The notes beneath the pieces are model-generated. The model saw nothing but the letters and a program-made list of their open reading frames with translations, did not search any database and was not told the origin of the DNA. Shown one piece after another: positions 1 to 6,500 of a stretch of DNA of 15,334 nucleotides (its first letter is position 1; every line of letters begins with the position of its first letter). Location of the stretch: positions 1-15,334 of the forward strand of contig JAUYSA010000528.1 in NCBI GenBank assembly GCA_030696545.1. The letters are read 5' to 3'. The position numbers and the translations under genes were made by a program. Source of the stretch: Hyphomonadaceae bacterium (GTDB lineage Bacteria; Pseudomonadota; Alphaproteobacteria; Caulobacterales; Hyphomonadaceae).

Positions 1-1
1 A

Positions 2-169
2 TTGACAACGCGCGCAATCCAGGAAGCACGCGCCAACAGTCTGCGTAACCCGGAGGCGCTCAGGATCTCCATGCAAGCGCTTTTTGAGGATACAAGCCGG
101 GATGAAAAAGGAGCGTCATACTCTCACCCCAGCGCCTGGGCGCCCTTCACAATCATCGATGCCAATTGA
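2..169 (+). CDS. CHAT-domain protein, C-terminal end only (partial)
   Basis: An open frame enters from the left edge (frame starting at base 2) and stops with TGA at 167-169, giving the last 55 residues of a protein. It contains LRNPEALRISMQALFED and ends YSHPSAWAPFTIIDAN. The pattern 'LR.SM..L..D....Y.HP..WAPF...' is the usual C-terminal end of CHAT domains, caspase-related (separase-like) peptidase modules. The catalytic His and Cys lie further upstream and are outside the window, so activity cannot be judged. Proteins of this family in Proteobacteria are often long, with TPR repeats before CHAT (family knowledge). The next gene begins 60 bases downstream on the same strand with no obvious terminator between them, so co-transcription is likely. 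The family call rests only on the tail motif but is fairly specific. Confidence 0.75.
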   Translation: MTTRAIQEARANSLRNPEALRISMQALFEDTSRDEKGASYSHPSAWAPFTIIDAN

Positions 170-229
170 CTTGATAAGATGGCGCCACCCTACTCCCGAA
201 CTCATAGACCGCACATGAAGGCGTGATGC

Positions 230-1702
230 ATGCAAAACCGGCGGGACTTTCTAGCGCGCAGCGCAGCTTGCGCAGCTCTGACAGCAGCAGGAGCCGGGCC
301 GTCGTTTGCTCAAGACACGCCGCTTGAGTTCGACGACGATCTGTTTCTGGCGGTGCTGGGCGAGCAGAGCGCCGATGACAATCCGCTGTTGAAGCGGGGA
401 CCAAGTGAAGCGACTGCGTTGGGACGCAAGATCAAGAAGATCCTGTCGGCCGAAATGCCGGAGCGCAGCATTATCTGGGCGCCCGAAGTACAACTGTCTC
501 CGGACTATCGCCATCTGGGCGCCGCGCGGGCGGATGGTTCGTTTACGCTGACCCACGAGGTGATGGAACGCCTGTGCGCCGCGAACAGTTTCGCACCCGT
601 CGCCGCCGCTACCAATACAGCGAAGGCCTCCGGGCGTGACGGCGCAGTGGGCTCGACCAAGATTTTGATCGGGCTGCGAGGTTGCATCGCCGATGGGACG
701 ACCTCTGGCGCGTCGATCAAACTGAAGGTCGCGACTCCCGATCATATAAATCTCAAATGCATGATTGGTGTTTGGGATACCGAGGCTAAGTCATTCACTG
801 TCTTCCCGGGATCGACCGTACCTGACCAAGGCTATGTGTTGGCTCAGACTCTGGACGTCGACAAAATTCCTGAACGACTGCCGACGCAGATCGGAGCCTG
901 CAGCGTCGCGCGAAAAAACCTGACAAGCTTTGGCTTTGCCAACATGGTTCCGACAGGCCAATTCATCTATGTCGTGGGCACGCACAATTTGAAGTGGAAG
1001 CCGCCGGAGTTACGGTCGCCGAAACAAGTGGCAAGTGCAGGCATGCGTGATGTTCGCCAGCCCGCGGCGTTTCGACAAGCAAGTATCTATCCGACTTTGC
1101 GGGTTCTCACGTCCAACAAGGACGTCTTCTATTCGACCGATGCCTACTGGGACATGGATGCGCGTAGCTGGGGCGTGAACATTCATGCTGCCTATAAGCC
1201 CAAAACCCATTGGAAATTCGATTCCGCAGGGTGCCAAGTCGTCCGCGGATATTACACTGTGCTCGACGACCCCACAGGGAAGGGCAAACCCGCCATCGAG
1301 GCAGGCGGCGATTACGCACAATTCCGCATCGCTGCAGGATTGAGTGCGGTGCCTACGTTCGTGAAGACGCCCGAAACCTGGGCCGACAGTTTGGCTACTA
1401 CGGACGACGGCAAGTTGTTTTATTCCTATCTGCTTGTCACTGGCCAGGAACTCGCTGCCCACGCCGCTGCGACGACGCCGACCGCGCAGCAGTCTTTGAA
1501 ACGACTGAGGTTCGGCTCGACCGGTCCGCGGGTGACAGAGCTCTGTCGGGCGCTGACTGCGGCCGGCTTCCGGACAAAGGCGGAGACGTCTGAATTCGAC
1601 CACAGCGTGGCTTGCGATCTGTTGCGCTGGCAGGTTTGTAACGGCGGCGCAGATGGAATTGTCACGCCCAGTATCGCGGCAGAATTGAAGATGTCGATTT
1701 AG
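230..1702 (+). CDS. Tat-exported protein with YkuD-like His...SAGCQ motif and C-terminal peptidoglycan-binding domain
   Basis: This is a 490-residue protein. The ATG at 230 has a GAAGG Shine-Dalgarno-like element 8 bases upstream. The N-terminus carries a twin-arginine motif RRDFL (residues 4-8), then an Ala-rich segment and a plausible signal-peptidase site after SFA (25-27), so export to the periplasm or cell surface is likely. Residues about 143-200 hold a KILIGLRG strand and 'MIGVWD...FTVFPGSTVPD'. Residues about 238-252 hold 'MVPTGQFIYVVGTHN'. NIHAAY (His319) is followed by DSAGCQVV (Cys335). The His-x(n)-SxGC arrangement resembles L,D-transpeptidase (YkuD) active sites and recalls a phage/bacterial family with 'GiNIH...SAGCQV'. 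Residues about 424-488 match a PG_binding_1 fold ('LRFGSTGPRVTEL...DGIVTPSIAAEL'). A role in binding or remodelling peptidoglycan is inferred. Function with the CHAT protein upstream is possible but unproven. Base composition is less GC-biased than in the housekeeping genes to the right. Confidence 0.75.
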   Translation: MQNRRDFLARSAACAALTAAGAGPSFAQDTPLEFDDDLFLAVLGEQSADDNPLLKRGPSEATALGRKIKKILSAEMPERSIIWAPEVQLSPDYRHLGAARADGSFTLTHEVMERLCAANSFAPVAAATNTAKASGRDGAVGSTKILIGLRGCIADGTTSGASIKLKVATPDHINLKCMIGVWDTEAKSFTVFPGSTVPDQGYVLAQTLDVDKIPERLPTQIGACSVARKNLTSFGFANMVPTGQFIYVVGTHNLKWKPPELRSPKQVASAGMRDVRQPAAFRQASIYPTLRVLTSNKDVFYSTDAYWDMDARSWGVNIHAAYKPKTHWKFDSAGCQVVRGYYTVLDDPTGKGKPAIEAGGDYAQFRIAAGLSAVPTFVKTPETWADSLATTDDGKLFYSYLLVTGQELAAHAAATTPTAQQSLKRLRFGSTGPRVTELCRALTAAGFRTKAETSEFDHSVACDLLRWQVCNGGADGIVTPSIAAELKMSI

Positions 1703-1730
1703 CGGTAAGCGTCGCCTCAAGGCCCTGGGG

Positions 1731-1751
1731 CTTCGTCGTAACACGACGAAG
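1731..1751. terminator. Perfect 9-bp hairpin between convergent genes
   Basis: CTTCGTCGT (1731-1739), a 3-base loop AAC, and ACGACGAAG (1743-1751) form a perfect 9-bp stem. It starts 28 bases after the stop at 1702 and, on the other strand, lies 24 bases after the stop at 1776, so it sits where a bidirectional terminator would be expected. Neither strand has a following T tract, so intrinsic termination would be weak. It may instead act as an mRNA 3'-end stabiliser. Confidence 0.45.
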
Positions 1752-1775
1752 AAGGCTCAATTCGTTCGCCACGGG

Positions 1776-2069
1776 TTAGTCCCTTTTTGATGGCGAATGC
1801 TCTCGCTCGGCGGAACTGCGCTCCTCGCGCTCTTCCCAATCCTCCATGCGCTTCATCAACCTCTCTAGTTGAGCCATTGCAGCGTAGGCGCCATGTTTGA
1901 GTGAGTTTTGATTTCCTGGTTGCCCGCCTGACCCGCGCCCGCATCCGTGCATGCGGCAGCGTTCCTTGTCTTTGACGGCAGGCGCCTGACACGCTCCCCC
2001 GATCCGTGTGCGCGCCCCGCAACGTGGCGATGCCCGCATGCTGGCTGTGTTGCGAACGTGTGTGGTCAT
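1776..2069 (-). CDS. Small HGG/KHG-motif protein (putative Zn-binding), unknown function
   Basis: This is a 97-residue protein. It holds 'RCGARTRIGGACQAPAV', 'RCRMHGCG' and 'QPGNQNSLKHGAY', the signature of a widespread small-protein family whose usual form is RCRMHGG...G.P.GN.NALKHG. Cys17, Cys27, Cys38 and His41 (C-x9-C-x10-C-x2-H) could bind a metal (inference). The C-terminal third is charged (Glu/Arg-rich, likely helical). The HGG motif here reads HGC, a departure from the usual form. Its ATG overlaps the stop of the upstream gene in ATGA (2066-2069), so translation is coupled. The family is often found in prophages and genomic islands (recalled), and its biochemical role is unknown to me. 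It could be a phage-derived DNA-associated protein, but nothing here proves that. Confidence 0.75.
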   Translation of the reverse strand: MTTHVRNTASMRASPRCGARTRIGGACQAPAVKDKERCRMHGCGRGSGGQPGNQNSLKHGAYAAMAQLERLMKRMEDWEEREERSSAEREHSPSKRD

Positions 2070-2818
2070 ACCGGCGATCTCCCGCCCCGGACGCGTCGCG
2101 GGACCGGCTGCGCGGCTACCGGTCCATTCGCGGCGGCCGGCGGCTCCTCATGCGAGCCGTGCACGCCTTGCAAGAGTGGCGGCAAACCTGATCCGGCTTC
2201 CACTCGCTCGGTCTGAACGTTCTGCAAAACAGCCTGCGAGCCCGTGTCGAAGCGATTGTGCTGTACAAAAATCTGTTGCTGAGCCTGTCCACGCGCGCGT
2301 TCGAAGCGGTCGCTGACCTTGTTGAGGCTTTCGATGCAGCGCACGCCCAAATCCACATAGGCTCGCGTTTCAGCGAGGCCGGCGTCCGGGTGGGCGGCCT
2401 TCTGTAATGCGCCTGTTACGGTGGTCTCTAGCAGAATCATCATGCGAGCGCGCATACGCGCCATCTCGTTTTCAGGCGCAAAGCCGTCATAGGATTTGCG
2501 CTGCTGGCGATCGAGCGCATCGATCTGGCGCTCAGTCATGCCGGGCAGCTTCCAAATAGCCCCCTGCAGGTGCGCCGTCGGCCCCCCGCCGTTCAACGTG
2601 TAAAAGTCCTGATCTGAAAGACCTTGGCCGTCGAACGCCGATGCTTCAGAACGAAGCTCGGCGGCGCGACGTCTGCGCGCTTCTCCCGGGGTCAAACCAA
2701 GCAAATGCGAGTCCGCCGCGTCAGCGTCAGCTTGCGCATCCCGAACATCCTCGTCTGGGTCGCGCTCTGTTGCTGATCCGGCTGCTTCGCCAGCAGTCCT
2801 ATGTCGAGTTCTCGTCAT
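2066..2818 (-). CDS. Conserved protein of unknown function, partner of the HGG/KHG gene
   Basis: This is a 250-residue protein read from the ATG at 2818. A GTG at 2821 is also in frame, but GGAGGA (2828-2823) lies 4 bases before the ATG and only 1 base before the GTG, so the ATG is preferred. The N-terminal 40 residues are Asp/Ala-rich and look disordered. Residues about 75-150 are the best conserved-looking part: LPGMTERQIDALDRQ, then 'ENEMARMRARMMILLETT', then 'YVDLGVRCIESLNKVSDRFERAR'. After this comes 'QQQIFVQHNRFDTGSQAVLQNV', which matches the 'VQHVHV..GGQAvvgnV' signature I recall from proteins encoded just before HGG/KHG genes in Alphaproteobacteria. The tail is Pro/Arg-rich. No catalytic motif or membrane segment is visible. 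The pair is a two-gene operon on the - strand. Function is unknown. Confidence 0.7.
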   Translation of the reverse strand: MTRTRHRTAGEAAGSATERDPDEDVRDAQADADAADSHLLGLTPGEARRRRAAELRSEASAFDGQGLSDQDFYTLNGGGPTAHLQGAIWKLPGMTERQIDALDRQQRKSYDGFAPENEMARMRARMMILLETTVTGALQKAAHPDAGLAETRAYVDLGVRCIESLNKVSDRFERARGQAQQQIFVQHNRFDTGSQAVLQNVQTERVEAGSGLPPLLQGVHGSHEEPPAAANGPVAAQPVPRRVRGGRSPV

Positions 2819-2822
2819 CACA

Positions 2823-2828
2823 TCCTCC
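2823..2828 (-). promoter_or_regulatory. Shine-Dalgarno GGAGGA that decides the start at 2818
   Basis: On the - strand GGAGGA is followed by TGTG and then ATG. The spacing of 4 bases favours the ATG at 2818 over the in-frame GTG at 2821, which would be only 1 base away. Confidence 0.7.
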
Positions 2829-3156
2829 GCGTTTCAAGCGACGTTCGATGATTCTCGGCGATGGGAAGAGGCGATCAATAAAGTTGAGGCTTAATCGGAA
2901 GTGAGTTATACTAGTCGGGCAGATTCTACGTCCCATGGGCGACGATAGCCGAATCGGCATGATACTCCGTGTACAGAGCATCGCCCCGCCACCAACCTCA
3001 GAACAGTTTCAAGCGCCGCCTTGCACGCGCTGGCGTAGCCGCAGGCTGTTTGCCGCGTGCAAAGCCGATCCTACTGTGCATGGGGTCGTTCTCTGGCGAC
3101 GTTCCTCATTTCGCCTACCCCCCCTCCCCCGGCAGGGTGCGACGGCAGGCGCGGCC
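2829..3156. other. Gene-free stretch upstream of the - strand pair
   Basis: I see no convincing gene on either strand. The short frames here lack Shine-Dalgarno sequences and family motifs. The stretch should contain the promoter for the - strand genes ending at 2818. A TATAAC in - strand reading, at about 2910-2915, could be a -10 box, but I find no good -35 partner. It also holds the inverted repeat at 3021-3062 and, at about 3112-3153, a C-rich tract followed by CGGCAGGCGCG. That tract resembles the left part of the repeat element before addB and may be a decayed copy. Confidence 0.5.
3021..3062. repeat. Perfect 9-bp inverted repeat with 24-base spacer
   Basis: TTGCACGCG (3021-3029) and CGCGTGCAA (3054-3062) are exact reverse complements separated by 24 bases. 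It could be a stem-loop or a dyad for a DNA-binding protein. No neighbouring gene end explains it as a terminator. The role is unknown. Confidence 0.5.
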
Positions 3157-3190
3157 AAAAAAAGAGGGCGAGCCTAATGGCCCGCCCCCC
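3157..3190 (-). terminator. Rho-independent terminator of the reductase-ferredoxin operon
   Basis: Read on the - strand, GGGCGGGCC (3187-3179), loop ATTA and GGCTCGCCC (3174-3166) form a 9-bp stem with one G.U pair. A T-rich run follows, with seven consecutive T at 3163-3157. It lies 24 bases beyond the ferredoxin stop codon. This is a textbook intrinsic terminator and sets the 3' end of the operon. Confidence 0.88.
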
Positions 3191-3213
3191 GCTTTTTGGT
3201 CTTACGCTTGATC

Positions 3214-3534
3214 CTAGTGCTGGCTCTCCGGCGTCGTCACTTTCAGCCCATCAAGATCATCCCGCACCTTGATCTGGCAGGACAGCCGCGAGTTCTCTTT
3301 CACGTTCTCCGCAAAATCGAGCATCGACTGCTCCATCGCTGAGGGCTTGCCTACCTTGTCGGTGAAGGCGCCATCGACATAGACATGGCAGGTCGCGCAC
3401 GCGCACGCCCCCCCGCAATCGGCGTCGATGCCTGGAATATTGTGCTTGATGGCCGTCTCCATGACGGTCATGCCATTCTTGGCCTCAACGACCCGTTCCG
3501 TGCCGGATGCGTCGATATAAGTGATCTTCGGCAT
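3214..3534 (-). CDS. [2Fe-2S] ferredoxin, adrenodoxin/putidaredoxin type
   Basis: This is a 106-residue, single-domain ferredoxin (MPKITYIDASGTERVVEA...). The cluster ligands are Cys40, Cys46, Cys49 and Cys86, in the spacing C-x5-C-x2-C-x36-C typical of vertebrate-type and bacterial adrenodoxin-like ferredoxins. An additional Cys44 lies inside the loop. The length fits the family. The protein is cytosolic and passes single electrons from a flavoprotein reductase to an acceptor, commonly a cytochrome P450 or, for some members, Fe-S assembly or other oxygenases. Its gene starts 31 bases after the end of the ferredoxin reductase gene on the same strand, so the two form an operon and presumably a redox pair. 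The Shine-Dalgarno-like AGGGA is rather far from the ATG (about 13 bases). No P450 is present in the window, so the acceptor is unknown. Confidence 0.92.
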   Translation of the reverse strand: MPKITYIDASGTERVVEAKNGMTVMETAIKHNIPGIDADCGGACACATCHVYVDGAFTDKVGKPSAMEQSMLDFAENVKENSRLSCQIKVRDDLDGLKVTTPESQH

Positions 3535-3565
3535 AGGCTTCGCGCCGCTCCCTGGAACTTCCGAA

Positions 3566-4804
3566 CTAACCCAGCGCGCGAGCGCCGATGTCCTTCATTG
3601 AGATGGATTTATCCACTAGTTCGCCGGGCGCAACCCGCGCCTGTGACGCAACCAGCTTCTTTCCGACAATGTACTCCGGGGCCGAGTTCACCGCATCGAC
3701 GGCGATCACCCGGCCTTCCTTTAGGTAAAATACCGCAAATGCCCGGCTTTGCGGGTCTCCCCGCACCAGCGTTTCGTCCGCCCCGGTCCACAATCCGGCG
3801 GTCTGCAGCTTCAGGTCGAACTGGTCCGACCAGAACCACGGCACATCCAGCACAGGGGCCGGAAGCCCCATGATCGCAGCGGCGACAATCTTGCCCCCCT
3901 CGATCGCGTTATGGACGGATTCCAACCTGCCCTCGCGCCCGTAATGCGACAGCGGCCGCCACGCCACATCCCCCGCCGCGAACACGTCCGGATCGCTGGT
4001 CCGCATATCCGCATCCACGACAATGCCATTGCCACACACCAGCCCCGCTTCCAGCGCCAGCTCAAGGTTCGGCAACACGCCCACGCCCACCAGCACCAGA
4101 TCAGCGGGGATGATCTCCCCGCCCTGGATGCGAACGCCCGTCACCTGTCCGATCCCCTCGAAAGCTTCGAGGCGCGCGCCCAGCCGGATATCCGTTCCCG
4201 CCTCGCGATGAATGTGCGTGTAGAACGCGCCGATCTCGGGCCCTGCCACCCGCGAGAGAACCTGCGGCATCGCTTCAAGAACTGTAACTTTCAGCCCCAG
4301 CTGCACGCCGACAGCCGCCGCTTCCAGCCCGATATATCCCGCGCCCACCACCACCAGCCGCGCGCCCGGCATCGCGACCTTCTTCAAATGATCGACATCG
4401 GCCAGCGTCCTTAGCTCGGCGATATTGCGAAGGTCCGCCCCTTCAACCGACAGCCTGCGCGGCCGTGCGCCGGTTGCAATCACCAGCCTGTCCCACGCCA
4501 ACGTCTCCCCATCGTCGAGCCTGACCTGCTTCGCCGCCAGATCGATCGCCGTCGCCGCCTTGCCGGTGATCAGATCAACCTGGTGCTCGGCGTAGTATTC
4601 CAGCGGCTTCAGGAACAGCCGCTCGGCATCCATCTCGCCCTTGAAATAGGCTTTCGACAGGGGCGGCCGCTGGTAAGGCGGCGCTGGCTCGTCGCCGATC
4701 AGCGTGATCGTCCCGGCAAAGCCCGCCTGCCGCAATGAATACGCCGTCTGGCCGCCCGCCTGGCCGGCGCCAATGATGACAACACGCTGGGCAGCGGCGG
4801 ACAT
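3566..4804 (-). CDS. FAD-dependent ferredoxin reductase (NADH type)
   Basis: This is a 412-residue flavoprotein of the putidaredoxin/rhodocoxin reductase group. The N-terminal FAD-binding site is VVIIGAGQAGGQT (GxGxxG at 12-17), followed by the group signature 'PYQRPPLSK' (43-51). The pyridine-nucleotide site is VVVGAGYIGLEAA (GxGxxG at 154-159), and Glu177 at the end of the next strand (VTVLEA) points to NADH rather than NADPH. The second FAD motif is DPDVFAAGDVA (271-281). The C-terminal reductase domain begins around PWFWSDQ (322-328). The enzyme transfers electrons from NADH to the [2Fe-2S] ferredoxin encoded next. AAGGGA lies 6 bases before the ATG at 4804. The gene is divergent from tsaE, with 131 bases between starts, which must carry promoters for both directions. 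It is full length and all motifs are intact. Confidence 0.92.
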   Translation of the reverse strand: MSAAAQRVVIIGAGQAGGQTAYSLRQAGFAGTITLIGDEPAPPYQRPPLSKAYFKGEMDAERLFLKPLEYYAEHQVDLITGKAATAIDLAAKQVRLDDGETLAWDRLVIATGARPRRLSVEGADLRNIAELRTLADVDHLKKVAMPGARLVVVGAGYIGLEAAAVGVQLGLKVTVLEAMPQVLSRVAGPEIGAFYTHIHREAGTDIRLGARLEAFEGIGQVTGVRIQGGEIIPADLVLVGVGVLPNLELALEAGLVCGNGIVVDADMRTSDPDVFAAGDVAWRPLSHYGREGRLESVHNAIEGGKIVAAAIMGLPAPVLDVPWFWSDQFDLKLQTAGLWTGADETLVRGDPQSRAFAVFYLKEGRVIAVDAVNSAPEYIVGKKLVASQARVAPGELVDKSISMKDIGARALG

Positions 4805-4935
4805 GCGGTTTCCCTTCCCGAGAGGCCCGCCTCATAGCATGGCCGCTTGCTGAAAACAGGGCGCTTTTCCCGGCTAAACGGAGCTTAACCTCCCGGCCAT
4901 TGTCAGACCCTATTCCGGGCTCCAAACCAGCCCCA

Positions 4936-5418
4936 ATGGCGCAACCCGTGCTCACCCTCGACCTGCCTGACGATACAGCCACTGCCGCCCTCGGCGCGCG
5001 GCTTGGAGCCGCTGCGCGCGCCGGCGATGTCATCGCGCTCTATGGCGATCTCGGCGCTGGTAAAACCACGCTGGCCCGCGCCCTGATCCGGCATCTTGTC
5101 GGCCCCGAAACGGAAGCCCCCAGCCCCACCTTCACGCTTGTTCAGACCTATCAGGGGCCTGCCTTCCCGATCTGGCATTTCGACCTCTACCGGCTCGAAC
5201 ACCCGGGCGAGGCCCGCGAGCTGGGGCTGGAGGAAGCTGTGGATGGGCTGGCCCTCATTGAATGGCCGGAAAGGCTGGGCCGCGATCTTCCCGCCGCTCG
5301 GCTGGAAGTTCAGCTAAGCTTCGGAGGCCCCGAGCGAATCGGCGGACGAATCGCCCGGCTTTTGGATCTCGATGACTGGAGTTCGCGTATCGATGGCGAC
5401 TGGCGTCCAACACCATGA
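4936..5418 (+). CDS. tsaE: TsaE, ATPase of the tRNA t6A37 modification system
   Basis: This is a 160-residue P-loop protein that supports TsaB-TsaD in making N6-threonylcarbamoyladenosine at tRNA position 37. The Walker A motif GDLGAGKT is at 37-44, SPTF at 63-66, HFDLYRL at 81-87 and IEWPERLG at 108-115, all hallmark TsaE segments. I chose the ATG at 4936 because the family normally begins about 30 residues before the P loop. An in-frame TTG at 4900 would add 12 residues. Neither start has a clear Shine-Dalgarno, so the start is uncertain. The stop overlaps the amgK start (ATGA, 5415-5418), so the two are translationally coupled. It is probably the first gene of the + strand operon that includes amgK and murU. 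Confidence 0.9.
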   Translation: MAQPVLTLDLPDDTATAALGARLGAAARAGDVIALYGDLGAGKTTLARALIRHLVGPETEAPSPTFTLVQTYQGPAFPIWHFDLYRLEHPGEARELGLEEAVDGLALIEWPERLGRDLPAARLEVQLSFGGPERIGGRIARLLDLDDWSSRIDGDWRPTP

Positions 5419-6500
5419 ATAATCTGCGCGGCAGCGAGATCCAGGAATTCCTCACCCGCAGCGGCTGGGGCGAGGCTGCGCGCACGCCGCTGAACGCCGA
5501 CGCTTCCACGCGCCGCTATGAACGCCTGCGCCGCAAGACCGAGACGGCAATGCTGATGGACGCCCCGCCGCTGGAATCCCAGCCCTGCCCGCCCGGCGCA
5601 ACGGACGAAGAGCGCATGAAGCTCGGCTGGAACGCGATTTCGCGCCTGGCTGCATCGCGCGTCGAAGCCTTCGCTGCCGTTGGCGGCCATCTGGTCAATC
5701 TCGGACTCTCCGCGCCGAAAATCCTCGACCAGGATATTACGCATGGCCTCGCCATACTCGAAGACCTCGGCGACGATCTTTTCGCGGAAGTCATCGCGCG
5801 CGGCGGTGACGAGATCGCGCTCTATGCGGCCGCTGGTGAAGTCCTCGCCGCCGTCCATCGCGCACCCGCGCCGTTCACGCTGCCCTATCGCGGCGGCGAA
5901 TGGCCGATCCTCACCTACGATCACCTTGCTCTTTCCGCGAACGTTGACCTGTTCGTCGAATGGATGCCGCAGCGCGATCTCAACATACGCGTCAGCGAAC
6001 AGACACGCCTGCGCTGGGAACGCGTGCGCGAGAACCTGATCGCGAAAGCCGAAGACTATCCCCGCGCCCTCATCCTGCGCGACACCCACGCCGAAAACCT
6101 GATCTGGTTGCCCCAGCGTGACGGCCTCCAGCGCGTCGGTCTCCTGGATTTTCAGGACGCTGTCCTCGGCTGGGGCGAGTGGGACATGTCGATGCTCTTG
6201 CACGACGCCCGCCGTGATGTCTCGCCGGCAGCCCGCGAAGCCGCCATCCGCGCCTATCTCGAAAGCACAGGCGGCACGCGCCGCGATTTCGATGAACGCT
6301 TCTCGGTGCTCGGCGCGATGAACACGATGCGCATCATGGGCATCTTCGCCCGCCTCGTGACGCGTGATAAAAAGCCCCGTTACGACAGCTTCCAGCCCCG
6401 CCTGCGCGGCCTGCTCAACGAGACGCTGTCCCACCCCGCCATGTCGGAAGCACGCGGCTTTGTCGAAGCTGTCGCCCCGCATCTTCTGGGCGCCGCATGA
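5415..6500 (+). CDS. amgK: AmgK-type anomeric N-acetylmuramate/N-acetylglucosamine kinase
   Basis: This is a 361-residue aminoglycoside-phosphotransferase-fold kinase. The catalytic loop is LRDTHAENLIW (221-231, Asp223 and Asn228), followed by the metal-binding segment VGLLDFQDA (Asp245) and a 'WDMSMLLHDARRDV' stretch, which together are characteristic of AmgK rather than drug-resistance APHs. Known AmgK phosphorylates the anomeric position of MurNAc (and GlcNAc) in peptidoglycan recycling. Overlap by ATGA on both sides, with tsaE and with murU, fixes its start and supports the assignment, because MurU uses the product. The protein is cytosolic and of usual length. Homologues are often annotated only as 'aminoglycoside phosphotransferase'; the murU neighbour argues against a resistance role. 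Confidence 0.9.
   Translation: MNNLRGSEIQEFLTRSGWGEAARTPLNADASTRRYERLRRKTETAMLMDAPPLESQPCPPGATDEERMKLGWNAISRLAASRVEAFAAVGGHLVNLGLSAPKILDQDITHGLAILEDLGDDLFAEVIARGGDEIALYAAAGEVLAAVHRAPAPFTLPYRGGEWPILTYDHLALSANVDLFVEWMPQRDLNIRVSEQTRLRWERVRENLIAKAEDYPRALILRDTHAENLIWLPQRDGLQRVGLLDFQDAVLGWGEWDMSMLLHDARRDVSPAAREAAIRAYLESTGGTRRDFDERFSVLGAMNTMRIMGIFARLVTRDKKPRYDSFQPRLRGLLNETLSHPAMSEARGFVEAVAPHLLGAA

Noticed and set aside
1010..1744. 244-codon - strand frame opposite the Tat-exported protein gene
   Set aside because: The + strand frame has a signal peptide, a PG-binding domain and a Shine-Dalgarno; the antisense frame has no recognisable feature.
1717..2022. 101-codon - strand frame overlapping the HGG/KHG gene
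   Set aside because: The overlapping 97-residue frame carries the recognised motifs and the ATGA coupling; this one has neither.
3021..3062. tRNA or tRNA remnant suggested by the GC-rich stem
   Set aside because: No cloverleaf, no T-loop GTTCRANNC and no acceptor CCA context can be found on either strand.
3749..4414. 221-codon + strand frame opposite the ferredoxin reductase
   Set aside because: It is antisense to the intact reductase; the His/Arg/Gln-rich composition is typical of a shadow frame.
4900..4935. TTG start at 4900 for tsaE
   Set aside because: It would add 12 residues without family support and has no Shine-Dalgarno; the ATG at 4936 is preferred, though not proven.
5310..6482. 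390-codon open frame on the - strand opposite amgK
   Set aside because: It mirrors amgK codon bias, has no motif or Shine-Dalgarno, and amgK is clearly the real gene.
5415..6500. Antibiotic-resistance aminoglycoside phosphotransferase
   Set aside because: The fold is shared, but the motif LRDTHAENLIW and the coupled murU gene identify it as the cell-wall recycling kinase AmgK.
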